DNA of 18,831 nucleotides. Source: Prevotella sp. CAG:755. Its GTDB lineage: Bacteria; Bacteroidota; Bacteroidia; Bacteroidales; Bacteroidaceae. Location of the stretch: contig HF989138.1 in NCBI GenBank assembly GCA_000431275.1, forward strand, positions 1-18,831. Direction: 5' to 3'. Numbering within the stretch: position 1 is the stretch's first letter; every line of letters starts with the position of its first letter. The notes under the pieces are model-generated. The model was given only the letters and a program-made list of their open reading frames with translations. It did not search any database and had not been told where the DNA came from. This document shows, in pieces, positions 5,902-13,612 of the stretch. A program made the translations under genes and the position numbers.

Positions 5902-6003
5902 GGAGATGCAGGAAAAACTTAAAATTTCGTTCTTTTATTGTTTTATATGACGCTTGAAAGAGTTTATTCGTTACCTTAGCTTGTCCAAACCAACGAATGT
6001 CCT

Positions 6004-7095
6004 ATGATACACCAGAACGATTATTGCGTTATCTTAGCCGGAGGTATCGGACGACGCCTCTGGCCATGCAGTGTCAAGCAAAAACCGAAACAATTCCTTG
6101 ATTTTTTCGGAACCGGCCGTACGCTGCTTCAACAGACATACGACCGTTTTGCCTCATTCCTGCCCAAAGATCATATCTTCATCTCTACGTTCATAGACTA
6201 TAAAGACTGGGTTCGTCAGCAACTTCCGGATTTTGCCGAGGAGAATATCTTGGCCGAACCTGTGCAATTGTCCACTGCGCCGGCCGTGGCATGGGCTGCC
6301 TGTCACATTGCCCATATTAACCCCGAGGCCAATATGATTGTATCGCCGACGGACCAATACATCATTCACGAAGATGTGTTCGCCCATGACGTTGAGAAAG
6401 GATTTGAATTTGTCGACAAGCATGAAGGATTTCTTGCGTTCGGAGTACCGGCAACTGCGCCCAACACCGGCTATGGCTACATTCAGATGGGCGAAGAGCA
6501 CGAGCATACGGGCTATGCCCATGTAAAAGCCTTCACAGAGAAACCCGGCATTCAATTTGCACAGATGTTCGTCGAGAGTGGGGAGTTCTTATGGAACACG
6601 GGGGTATTCTTGTGGAATCTGAGGACGCTATTGCCACGTATCTCGCAGTTCTCATCAGCCGCACCACAGCTTCTCGAAATGGAGAAAAGTGCAGACTTCG
6701 GTCCTGAACAGGAGGCGTATTGGCTGGAACGCTACTACCCTTCCGCTTCTTACCTTTCACTCGATCTTTGTATTCTTGAACGATGCTCAAACGTCTTCGT
6801 ACAAAAGTGCGACTTCGGCTGGGCCGACATCGGATGTTGGCCGGAACTTTACGTCACCGAGCACAAAGATGCGGACGGGAATGCCGCCATCAACCACGCC
6901 CAAGTCATGTTTTCCGGAAGTAGCGACAATTTAGTATGTATACCAGAAGACATGGTAGCCGTTGTACAAGGCCTTGAAGGCTACCTAGTCGCGCAACAAG
7001 GCAAGGTTCTCGTCATCTGCAAAAACGACGACCCGGCCCGCGTCCGGCACATGATGAATGAAGCACAGTTGAAACTGGGTGACAAATTCGTATGA
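6004..7095 (+). CDS. manC: Mannose-1-phosphate guanylyltransferase
   Basis: This enzyme makes GDP-mannose from mannose 1-phosphate and GTP in the cytoplasm, feeding capsule, O-antigen, glycoprotein and GDP-fucose synthesis. The nucleotidyltransferase signature is clear: G13-G-I-G-R-R-L-W-P21 and P28-K-Q-F31. Also visible are S-P-T-D-Q-Y (114-119), T-G-Y-G-Y-I (155-160), F-T-E-K-P (177-181) and L-W-N-T-G-V-F (196-202). At 363 residues it is the short form, lacking the C-terminal phosphomannose isomerase (cupin) domain of bifunctional ManC/AlgA. It stands alone between the tRNA and a convergent operon, and a hairpin follows. The upstream TACCTTAG at 5972-5979 is one base off a -7 box, with no proper -33 element. 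Confidence 0.93.
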   Translation: MIHQNDYCVILAGGIGRRLWPCSVKQKPKQFLDFFGTGRTLLQQTYDRFASFLPKDHIFISTFIDYKDWVRQQLPDFAEENILAEPVQLSTAPAVAWAACHIAHINPEANMIVSPTDQYIIHEDVFAHDVEKGFEFVDKHEGFLAFGVPATAPNTGYGYIQMGEEHEHTGYAHVKAFTEKPGIQFAQMFVESGEFLWNTGVFLWNLRTLLPRISQFSSAAPQLLEMEKSADFGPEQEAYWLERYYPSASYLSLDLCILERCSNVFVQKCDFGWADIGCWPELYVTEHKDADGNAAINHAQVMFSGSSDNLVCIPEDMVAVVQGLEGYLVAQQGKVLVICKNDDPARVRHMMNEAQLKLGDKFV

Positions 7096-7111
7096 TAAGG
7101 ACTTTCTGTAT

Positions 7112-7154
7112 CTATGTAGCGAAGCGAGCCGTAATAGTTCGCTTCGCTACATAG
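7112..7154. terminator. Bidirectional hairpin between convergent genes
   Basis: A perfect 16-bp inverted repeat (7112-7127 with 7139-7154; arms start ctatgtagcgaag) closes an 11-base loop. It lies between the stop of manC (7095) and the stop of the opposing DUF3109 gene (7165) and probably ends both transcripts. There is no long T tract. Confidence 0.75.
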
Positions 7155-7164
7155 GTACTCATTA

Positions 7165-7785
7165 TTATATATAACCTTGTCCGTGCAGCGCCGAGGCCAC
7201 TTCTTCCAGTTCCGCATACCACGCTTTTCCAAAACGCCTCTCCAAAGGTTCGCGCAAGAAGCGATAAACAGGCAAATCAAGCATTTTCCCTTTTTTCACG
7301 GCCGGCCGACAGACATCCCAGCGGTGATAGTTCAATGCCACCAAGCCATTGCTTAAACGATGCTCCCGAATGGGATACAAGGCGCACGAGACGGGCTTGC
7401 ACCAAGTTGTGCGGCCTGCGCGGAAAGCCCGTTCCGCAGCACAGAAGCAACACCCGTCCTCGTAACATGTAAACACGCAATCTTTCCCATTGACGATGCT
7501 CGTCACCAAATCCCCGTCCGAATCCGTATAAGCCACGCCTTGCTTGTCAATCACCGCCTGCGCGGCCGCGCCCAGCTCAGGCCATACATTGTCCAAGATA
7601 TTTTCAAGTTCCCCGACTTCATCCATTGTCACCGGAGCGCCAGCTTCTCCTTCAACACAGCATATCCCATGACAAGCATCCAGATCACAGCAAAACCGCT
7701 CGGTCAAGCAGTCGACAGAAACAATGACATCTCCCACTTGCACCATCGACGGGACTCGCTTCACCTTGTTTTCATTCATCGCCAT
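7165..7785 (-). CDS. DUF3109 family cysteine-cluster protein
   Basis: A 206-residue soluble protein of the DUF3109 family, common in Bacteroidetes and related to the YkgJ-type cysteine-cluster proteins. It has 14 cysteines, arranged as C-C-D-L-D-A-C-H-G-I-C-C (32-43), C-x3-C-x4-C-C-x-C (103-115), C-K-P-V-S-C-A-L-Y-P (129-138) and C159. The spacing suggests metal or iron-sulphur binding; no reaction is established. Its ATG lies 4 bases after the uracil-DNA glycosylase stop, so the two form an operon read right to left. The second Met (residue 3) is an equally possible start. Family confident, function unknown. Confidence 0.87.
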   Translation of the reverse strand: MAMNENKVKRVPSMVQVGDVIVSVDCLTERFCCDLDACHGICCVEGEAGAPVTMDEVGELENILDNVWPELGAAAQAVIDKQGVAYTDSDGDLVTSIVNGKDCVFTCYEDGCCFCAAERAFRAGRTTWCKPVSCALYPIREHRLSNGLVALNYHRWDVCRPAVKKGKMLDLPVYRFLREPLERRFGKAWYAELEEVASALHGQGYI

Positions 7786-7789
7786 CTTT

Positions 7790-8452
7790 TCACCAATTTA
7801 TCGGTTGTTTTCCCCACTTTGCCAGATAGTCATTCGCCAAGCTGAAATGATGGTTCCCGAAAAATCCCCGGTAAGCTGACAAAGGCGAAGGATGCGCCGA
7901 AGTCAGCACCAGATGGCGCGAACGGTCTATCACGGCCCCTTTCCGCTGCGCATAACTGCCCCAAAGGATAAAGACGAGATGCTCGCGTTTGGCCGACAAC
8001 TGCGCAATCACAGCATCGGTGAAGCGTTCCCAGCCGTGTCCTTGGTGCGATCCTGCGAAATGTGCCCTGACTGTCAGCGTAGCATTGAGCAACAACACGC
8101 CCTGCTCAGCCCAACGGCGCAAACTGCCCGAAGCGGGAACGGGGCGGCCGAGGTCGGCTTCAATCTCCTTGAATATGTTTTGCAGCGACGGGGGAAAAGG
8201 CACTCCATCAGCCACCGAGAAGCACAGTCCCTCAGCCTGTCCGGGCTCGTGGTACGGATCTTGGCCGATGATGACGACCTCGACTTTCTCAAAAGGACAC
8301 AGGTTGAACGCATTAAAGATCAGTGCCCCCGGAGGATAACAAGTGCTGCTCGCATACTCTGACCGGACAAACTGCACCAACTCACCAAAATAAGTTTGCT
8401 CGAACTCATTGGCCAACTGCCGCTTCCAGCTTTCTTCTATCTTGATATTCAT
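7790..8452 (-). CDS. ung: Uracil-DNA glycosylase (family 1)
   Basis: This enzyme removes uracil from DNA, whether from cytosine deamination or dUMP misincorporation, as the first step of base excision repair. From the ATG at 8452 it has 220 residues, the usual family length. G63-Q-D-P-Y-H68 contains catalytic D65, L-L-N-A-T-L-T-V (121-128) holds the uracil-binding Asn123, and H187[12 protein letters not shown] is the minor-groove loop with the active-site His. An in-frame start 30 bases upstream (8482) is rejected because the stretch overlaps the promoter box at 8470-8477. It is cotranscribed with the DUF3109 gene 4 bases downstream and divergent from the sulfatases. Confidence 0.96.
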   Translation of the reverse strand: MNIKIEESWKRQLANEFEQTYFGELVQFVRSEYASSTCYPPGALIFNAFNLCPFEKVEVVIIGQDPYHEPGQAEGLCFSVADGVPFPPSLQNIFKEIEADLGRPVPASGSLRRWAEQGVLLLNATLTVRAHFAGSHQGHGWERFTDAVIAQLSAKREHLVFILWGSYAQRKGAVIDRSRHLVLTSAHPSPLSAYRGFFGNHHFSLANDYLAKWGKQPINW

Positions 8453-8469
8453 AACTTGTGATATGGCCA

Positions 8470-8477
8470 CAAAATTA
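8470..8477 (-). promoter_or_regulatory. Probable -7 box of the ung operon
   Basis: On the minus strand TAATTTTG matches TAnnTTTG and ends 17 bases before the ATG at 8452. No good TTG is found 19-21 bases further upstream, so the promoter is half supported. Confidence 0.5.
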
Positions 8478-8534
8478 AGCATTCCTCCCTGTTTTTCCCC
8501 TATGTCGGGATGCAGAAAGCAAAACTTTCCCCAT

Positions 8535-8569
8535 TTTGCAGGCTGTATTATATTTTTCCCTTAACTTTG
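8535..8569 (+). promoter_or_regulatory. Probable promoter of sulfatase 1
   Basis: TTTG (8535-8538) and TAACTTTG (8562-8569) match the Bacteroidetes boxes, although the 23-base spacing is slightly long. The -7 box ends 41 bases before the ATG at 8611. Confidence 0.65.
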
Positions 8570-8610
8570 CCCCGTCAATCCAACAAGACATTCACTTTTT
8601 TCATATCGTC

Positions 8611-10770
8611 ATGAAGAACACACTACTCCTCACCAGTTTGGGCTGCATGGCGGCTGCCGGTGCTTACGGACAGGCCACAGCCGAACGCCCCAACGTCATC
8701 CTGCTCGTGGCCGACGACCTCGGCTACGGCGACCTCTCCTGCTATGGCGCCGAACGCGTCTCGACGCCGCGCGTCGACAGCATCGCCCGCGGTGGTGTCC
8801 GCTTCACCGACGCCCACGCCGTCGCCTCGACGTCCACCCCATCGCGCTACTCCCTCCTGACGGGCGAATACAGTTTCCGCCGTCCTGAGACCAACGTAGC
8901 CAACGGCGACGCCCACCTGCTCATCGACCCCGACCAATACACCCTCGCCGACATGTTCAGAGACCAGGGCTACACCACCGCCGCCATCGGCAAGTGGCAC
9001 CTCGGCCTCGGCTCCGTCAGCGGGCAACAGAACTGGAACCGTCCTCTCGACCTGACCCCCGAAGACATCGGTTTTGACTATTCCTACATCATGGCCGCCA
9101 CAGCCGACCGCGTACCCTGCGTCTTCATCGAGAACGGCAGTGTCAAGAATTACGACCCCACCGCACCGATCTCCGTAAGCTACACCAGCAACTTTGCCGG
9201 CGAACCCACCGGAGCCAGCAACCCCGAGCTGCTCACCAAGCTCAAACCCAGCCCCAACCACGGACACAACCAGAGCATCGTCAACGGCATCAGCCGCATC
9301 GGTTACATGAAAGGCGGCGGACGGGCGCTCTGGCGCGACGAGGACATCGCCGACTCCATCGCGACATATGCAGTCCGATTCATGGGTGAAAATGCTGACA
9401 AGCCTTTCTTCATGTACCTCTGCACGAACGACGTCCACGTGCCGCGTTACCCGCACGAACGCTTCCGCGGCAAAAGCCCCATGGGACTTCGCGGCGAGGC
9501 CATCCTGCAATTCGACTACACCGTGGGGCTCATCGCTGACGCCCTCGACAGCTTGGGCATCGCCGACAACACGCTGCTCATCATCACCAGCGACAACGGC
9601 CCCGTGCTCGACGACGGTTATCAGGACCAAGCCGTAGAGCTCGCAGGCGACCACAAGCCCGGCGGCCCGTGGCGTGGCGGGAAATACAGTGCCTTCGAAG
9701 CCGGCACTGCCGTTCCGCTCATCGTCAACTGGCCGGGCCGCGTGCCGGCCGGCAAAGTGAGCGACGCCCTCGTCTCGCACATTGACGACATCGCTTCGCT
9801 TGCCCGTCTCATTGGGGCGGAATTACCTGTGGGAGCCGCCCCCGACAGCCGCGACCATCTTGACACGTGGCTCGGGCACAGTGATGCCCACGCCCCCTTC
9901 GCCATCGAAATGGCCGCCAACCGAACCCTCTCGATCCGTACGAAGAACTGGAAATATATCGAGCCCAGTACCGGCGCGGCCATCCAAGCCCTGACGGGCA
10001 TCGAGACTGGCTACGCGGACCTCGACCAACTCTATGACATCACCTCAGACATGGGCGAAACGCGCAACGCCAGCTCGACACAGCCCGACACGCTGAAAGC
10101 TATGTCCGAGTTGCTCGCCAAGGTTCGCATGCCGTTCGCCAGTTCCGACACCTGCTTCTGGTACAACCTCACCACTCCCAACCGTGAGTCGCGCTACGTC
10201 ACCGCAACCGTGCCCGGCCGCGGCCTGATCGGGCGCACCACGCCCAGAAGCGAATACTCACAATGGAAATTCGTCTTGCGCGAAGACGGAGACTACGACA
10301 TCATCAACCGCGCAGACAACTGCTACATTGCTCCCGGCAAGGTAACCACGCCCGCCGAACAGCTGACAACGTCCGTCACGCAGCCTGCCACGGGTTGGTC
10401 GCTGACAAGCAGCGGAAAGATGAGTTGCCTTTTCGCCGTCACCAACGGCGACTCGCAGATGAACCAAGGCGGAACCGCACGCAACTACAACATACTCAAC
10501 TGGGGCAACGGAACCAACACCACCGACGCCGGTTGCCTCTTTGCCTGCATCATGGTTGACACGTCTGTCGGTGTCGCCGACGGCATCGCCCCGATCGAGC
10601 TCGACCCGTCACAGCTGCAAGTGGTCGACGGAGAGTTCTCCCTGCCGGGCGCACATGGTGCCGTTTCGGTTTACGACATCACGGGAAAACGCCTGACGCC
10701 CAGGTCCCTGCCTAAGCACGGCATCATCATCGTGATTGCTGACGGCAAGTCCTATAAGATTGCCTACTAA
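8611..10770 (+). CDS. Secreted serine-type sulfatase with lectin-like domain and C-terminal tail
   Basis: A 719-residue sulfatase exported by a signal peptide (about 1-20). It hydrolyses sulfate esters, probably of host or dietary glycans; the exact substrate cannot be read. The maturation motif is S75-T-P-S-R79 followed by L-L-T-G, so the formylglycine comes from serine and needs an anaerobic radical-SAM maturase, which is not in this window. Likely metal ligands are D35, D36, D328 and N329; catalytic partners are K128 and H130 (G-K-W-H-L-G), H276 and K358. After the catalytic part (to about 505), residues 515-652 look like a ricin-type lectin fold (Q-W-K-F ... D-Y-D-I-I-N-R ... N-I-L-N-W-G). 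A tail at 685-719 (V-Y-D-I-T-G-K-R-L) resembles type IX secretion sorting tails. ATG 8611 is chosen because it begins the signal peptide and lies downstream of the promoter. The next gene is a close paralogue lacking both C-terminal parts. Confidence 0.92.
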   Translation: MKNTLLLTSLGCMAAAGAYGQATAERPNVILLVADDLGYGDLSCYGAERVSTPRVDSIARGGVRFTDAHAVASTSTPSRYSLLTGEYSFRRPETNVANGDAHLLIDPDQYTLADMFRDQGYTTAAIGKWHLGLGSVSGQQNWNRPLDLTPEDIGFDYSYIMAATADRVPCVFIENGSVKNYDPTAPISVSYTSNFAGEPTGASNPELLTKLKPSPNHGHNQSIVNGISRIGYMKGGGRALWRDEDIADSIATYAVRFMGENADKPFFMYLCTNDVHVPRYPHERFRGKSPMGLRGEAILQFDYTVGLIADALDSLGIADNTLLIITSDNGPVLDDGYQDQAVELAGDHKPGGPWRGGKYSAFEAGTAVPLIVNWPGRVPAGKVSDALVSHIDDIASLARLIGAELPVGAAPDSRDHLDTWLGHSDAHAPFAIEMAANRTLSIRTKNWKYIEPSTGAAIQALTGIETGYADLDQLYDITSDMGETRNASSTQPDTLKAMSELLAKVRMPFASSDTCFWYNLTTPNRESRYVTATVPGRGLIGRTTPRSEYSQWKFVLREDGDYDIINRADNCYIAPGKVTTPAEQLTTSVTQPATGWSLTSSGKMSCLFAVTNGDSQMNQGGTARNYNILNWGNGTNTTDAGCLFACIMVDTSVGVADGIAPIELDPSQLQVVDGEFSLPGAHGAVSVYDITGKRLTPRSLPKHGIIIVIADGKSYKIAY

Positions 10771-10795
10771 GTCCAGAAAGGACCATCATCCATAC

Positions 10796-10837
10796 ATACC
10801 TTGCGAGGGGAGCGCATGCGCTCCCCTCGCAAGGTAT
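10796..10837. terminator. Perfect 42-bp palindrome after sulfatase 1
   Basis: Both 21-base arms are exact reverse complements with no spacer (arm begins ATACCTTGCGAGGGG; centre GCATGC). It starts 26 bases after the stop and can form a long GC-rich hairpin in the mRNA. There is no T tract, so it may stabilise the transcript or act as a terminator. The rest of 10838-11035 contains no gene. Confidence 0.7.
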
Positions 10838-11035
10838 TCAGCCAAATTCAAGAAATCACAAAAACGCCGGTTTCACCGATAAAATCCGTCACAGCGAAGA
10901 CGGTTTTCCGCCGGTCTTCATCTTAGTCTTCAAGCACTCTGTCGCCGCGTCCGGAACGCTCATCCACCCTCATGCCTCCTCATCCGGTCAGGGCGGAATG
11001 CGGCTCGGCCGAGCCCGAAGAAAGCAAGCTTTCTC

Positions 11036-11066
11036 TTGCCTCGGCTCTCGCCTTTCACTATCTTTG
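11036..11066 (+). promoter_or_regulatory. Promoter of sulfatase 2
   Basis: TTG (11036-11038), 20 bases, then TATCTTTG (11059-11066) fit the Bacteroidetes promoter consensus. The -7 box ends 41 bases before ATG 11108, the same distance as in sulfatase 1. Just upstream is the perfect palindrome GGCTCGGCCGAGCC (11002-11015) and a short hairpin AGAAAGC-AA-GCTTTCT, possible operator structures. Confidence 0.75.
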
Positions 11067-11107
11067 CGGACATAATTTTAAGAACTCTTTTCAATCAACG
11101 CCACACT

Positions 11108-12637
11108 ATGAATAAAAGTATGCTTCTTACGGGACTGGGCTGCTTGGCCGCAGCCGGCGCATGCGGACAGGCCACAGCCGAACGCCCCAACGTCATCCTG
11201 CTCGTGGCCGACGACCTCGGCTATGGCGACCTCTCCTGCTACGGCGCCGAACGCGTCTCCACGCCGCGCGTCGACAGCATCGCAAAGGCCGGGGTGCGCT
11301 TCACCGACGCACATGCTGTCGCTTCGACATCCACCCCCTCGCGCTACTCGCTCCTGACCGGCGAATACAGTTTCCGCCGGCCCGACACCAACGTGGCCAA
11401 CGGCGACGCCGCCATGATTATCAAGCCCGAGCAGTACACACTTGCCGACATGTTCAAGAGCCAGGGCTACACCACCGCCGCCATCGGAAAGTGGCACCTC
11501 GGTCTCGGCTCCGTCAGCGGCCAGCAGGACTGGAACGGACAACTCGACCAGACACCGCGCGACATCGGGTTCGACCACTCATACATCATGGCCGCCACAG
11601 CCGACCGCGTGCCCTGCGTCTTCATCGAGGACGGGCACGTCAGGAATTACGATCCCTCGGCTCCGATTTCCGTAAGCTACCGGCAGAATTTCCCCGGCGA
11701 ACCCACCGGAGCCAGCAACCCCGAACTGCTCACCAAGCTCAAACCCAGCCCGAACCACGGGCACGACCACAGCATCGTCAACGGCATCAGCCGCATCGGC
11801 TTCATGAAAGGCGGCGGACGGGCGCTCTGGCGCGACGAGGACATCGCCGACTCCATCGCTGCGGGCGCTATCCGCTTCATGGAGGAAAACGCCGACAAAC
11901 CTTTCTTCATGTACCTCTGCACGAACGACGTCCACGTGCCGCGTTACCCGCACGAGCGTTTCCGCGGCAAAAGTCCCATGGGACTGCGCGGCGAGGCCAT
12001 CCTGCAATTCGACTACACCGTGGGGCTCATCGCTGACGCCCTCGACAGCTTGGGCATCGCCGACAACACGCTGCTCATCATCACCAGCGACAACGGCCCC
12101 GTGCTCGACGACGGCTACCAGGACCGCGCCGTGGAGCTCGCCGGCGGCCACAAGCCCGGAGGACCGTGGCGCGGCGGAAAATACAGCGCCTTCGAGGCCG
12201 GCACGGCCGTACCGTTCATCGTCAACTGGCCGGGCCACGTGCCGGCCGGGAAAGTGAGCGATGCCCTCGTCTCGCACATCGACGACATGGCTTCACTCGC
12301 CCGGCTCATCGGGGCTGAATTGCCTTTGGGAGCCGCGCCCGACAGCCGCGACCAGCTCGACACGTGGCTCGGACAGAGCGACATCTCGTGCCCCTTTGCC
12401 GTCGAGATGGCCGCCAACCGCGCCTTGTCGGTCCGTGTGGACAACTGGAAATACATTGAGCCCAGCCGGGGCGGAGCTTTCATGAAACTGACCGGCACCG
12501 AGACAGGCTATGCCCCGACACCCCAGCTCTACAACCTGAAAAAAGAAAAGGGCGAACAGACCAACCTCTACGACACGCAGCCCGACATTGCCAAGAAACT
12601 GACCGGACTGCTCGATTCCCTGCGCAAACAGAAATAG
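11108..12637 (+). CDS. Secreted serine-type sulfatase (paralogue of the gene upstream)
   Basis: A 509-residue sulfatase, about 85-90% identical by eye to the catalytic part of the gene upstream, with the same residue numbering: S75-T-P-S-R79, D35, D36, K128, H130 and the S-D-N-G site. It hydrolyses a sulfate ester after formylglycine maturation of Ser75. It stops after the catalytic domain (about residue 505) and has neither the lectin-like domain nor the tail. The signal peptide differs at one telling point: residue 19 is Cys (A-A-G-A-C-G) where the paralogue has Tyr, so a weak lipobox is possible here. Two close sulfatases with different ends may work in different locations, or one may be the more soluble form. 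The start is set by the promoter and signal peptide. Confidence 0.93.
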   Translation: MNKSMLLTGLGCLAAAGACGQATAERPNVILLVADDLGYGDLSCYGAERVSTPRVDSIAKAGVRFTDAHAVASTSTPSRYSLLTGEYSFRRPDTNVANGDAAMIIKPEQYTLADMFKSQGYTTAAIGKWHLGLGSVSGQQDWNGQLDQTPRDIGFDHSYIMAATADRVPCVFIEDGHVRNYDPSAPISVSYRQNFPGEPTGASNPELLTKLKPSPNHGHDHSIVNGISRIGFMKGGGRALWRDEDIADSIAAGAIRFMEENADKPFFMYLCTNDVHVPRYPHERFRGKSPMGLRGEAILQFDYTVGLIADALDSLGIADNTLLIITSDNGPVLDDGYQDRAVELAGGHKPGGPWRGGKYSAFEAGTAVPFIVNWPGHVPAGKVSDALVSHIDDMASLARLIGAELPLGAAPDSRDQLDTWLGQSDISCPFAVEMAANRALSVRVDNWKYIEPSRGGAFMKLTGTETGYAPTPQLYNLKKEKGEQTNLYDTQPDIAKKLTGLLDSLRKQK

Positions 12638-12680
12638 GCACGCGCACTGAAACCTGCGACGCCGACAGCTACACACAAAG

Positions 12681-12728
12681 CGGGCGACAGAAGCGGAAGA
12701 GCAATGAATGCCCCGCTTCTGCCGCCCG
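12681..12728. terminator. Hairpin between sulfatase 2 and the convergent ygbA-like gene
   Basis: CGGGCGACAGAAGCGG (12681-12696) pairs with CCGCTTCTGCCGCCCG (12713-12728), with one A-C mismatch, over a 16-base loop. A second inverted repeat GCCGCCC / GGGCGGC follows at 12753-12776. Lying between two convergent genes, they probably terminate both directions. Confidence 0.7.
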
Positions 12729-12785
12729 TACGTTTTCATTCCGCAGCGCTGCGCCGCCCGAGCAGAACAGGGCGGCACGGCGCCG

Positions 12786-13163
12786 TCACAGCCGCAGCAG
12801 ATGCCGCAATGCGGCCACGGGATGATGCCACAACATGCGCGGCCCGGCATAGCGCATGACGCGGCGCATCCGCTCGCGCATCTCGGGACGGTAACAATGA
12901 ATGGGACAGTGCTGGCAGTAGGGCTTCCGCTCACCATGCGGGCAGCGCGAGAGGCGCAGCACGGCATAGTCAAGCAATTCGTGACACGAAGGGCACAATT
13001 CCTCGTTCCCCTCGGCATGGCGGCAATAGAGGCGGACCATCTGCGCCACCGTGCGCTGCTCGCGGCTGATGCGCGACGAATCGCGGCGCCAGCCTCCCGA
13101 CACTGCATTTTTCGCTTCTCCCCGCACACAAACAGCGTCACGACTTCTTCCTTTCTTCTTCAT
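12786..13163 (-). CDS. YgbA family protein (nitrous oxide-stimulated promoter family)
   Basis: A 125-residue protein matching the YgbA_NO family (PF11756): R-E-Q-R-T-V-A-Q-M-V-R-L-Y-C-R-H (35-49), then L-C57-P-S-C60, R-C74-P-H-G, C83-Q-H-C86-P-I-H-C90-Y-R-P-E-M-R, and the family's end R-Y-A-G-P-R-M-L-W-H-H-P. Seven cysteines in the core suggest metal binding. In E. coli ygbA is repressed by NsrR and induced by nitric oxide; its biochemical activity is not settled to my knowledge. ATG 13163 gives an N-terminal 30-residue basic extension, and a shorter start is possible. It is a lone gene on the minus strand between two plus-strand blocks. The family match is strong. Confidence 0.9.
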   Translation of the reverse strand: MKKKGRSRDAVCVRGEAKNAVSGGWRRDSSRISREQRTVAQMVRLYCRHAEGNEELCPSCHELLDYAVLRLSRCPHGERKPYCQHCPIHCYRPEMRERMRRVMRYAGPRMLWHHPVAALRHLLRL

Positions 13164-13234
13164 ACATTGGGGTATCACCGTATCCCAGCCGGAAAAACAT
13201 CCACACCGACCCGGAAACCACGGAACTTGGGACA

Positions 13235-13242
13235 CAAAGATA
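13235..13242 (-). promoter_or_regulatory. Possible -7 box of the ygbA-like gene
   Basis: On the minus strand TATCTTTG matches TAnnTTTG, about 72 bases before the ATG at 13163. The -33 position has no TTG, so an activator may be needed, which would suit an inducible stress gene; that is inference. Confidence 0.5.
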
Positions 13243-13549
13243 CGCATTTCGTCCCGTCGGACGGCCAGCCCTCCCGTAAATCCTGTCACTACGACTGTTC
13301 TAAGAGGACGGCTGACCGTTTTTCCTCCCTCGCCGACAGCTTACCGGGGCAGCAGTGGCCACATTTTCCTCACCTGCACGTAGCAACGCGTAGGCGTCTC
13401 CATCCTTATGGGGCCACGGCAACCTTTTCCTTCCCCGGAGTCTGAAAAAAGCCGATGACTTCGCCGTTTTTCATGTATATGCGCCTCGTCGGACAGACAC
13501 GCCAGAGAGCAATTTTACCGGTATTTCCACTCGATTACCGAGAAAAACA
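13243..13549. other. Intergenic stretch without a supported gene
   Basis: This stretch separates the minus-strand ygbA-like gene and the plus-strand surface operon. A plus-strand frame runs open from 12708 to 13445, but it overlaps ygbA antisense, has no signal, domain or start context, and looks like a GC-rich shadow. A short hairpin ACGG-CTGA-CCGT followed by five T occurs around 13307. I see no RNA gene or mobile element. Confidence 0.6.
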
Positions 13550-13580
13550 TTGGCTCACGGCACAGTTTTTCGTAACTTTG
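13550..13580 (+). promoter_or_regulatory. Promoter of the surface-protein operon
   Basis: TTG (13550-13552), 20 bases, TAACTTTG (13573-13580): a good Bacteroidetes promoter. The -7 box ends 32 bases before ATG 13613. It also shows that the upstream TTG start (13550) is part of the promoter and not the gene. Confidence 0.8.
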
Positions 13581-13612
13581 CCGCGGTTTTCAGGAAAGCT
13601 AACTCCTTATTA

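Noticed and set aside
8623-9780. Long minus-strand frame of 385 codons inside sulfatase 1
   Set aside because: Antisense to a well-supported sulfatase; composition is repetitive Val/Gly/Asp/Glu, as expected from the complement of GC-rich codons, with no domain.
12293-13141. Minus-strand frame of 282 codons
   Set aside because: It crosses sulfatase 2, the terminator and ygbA in a different frame, and has no recognisable domain.
12708-13445. Plus-strand frame of 245 codons between sulfatase 2 and the lipoprotein
   Set aside because: It runs antisense through the YgbA-family gene, whose match on the other strand is strong. It has no signal, domain or promoter.
13550-13612. Upstream TTG start for the PCMD lipoprotein
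   Set aside because: The TTG is the -33 box of a good promoter, and starting at 13613 places the signal peptide and lipobox correctly.
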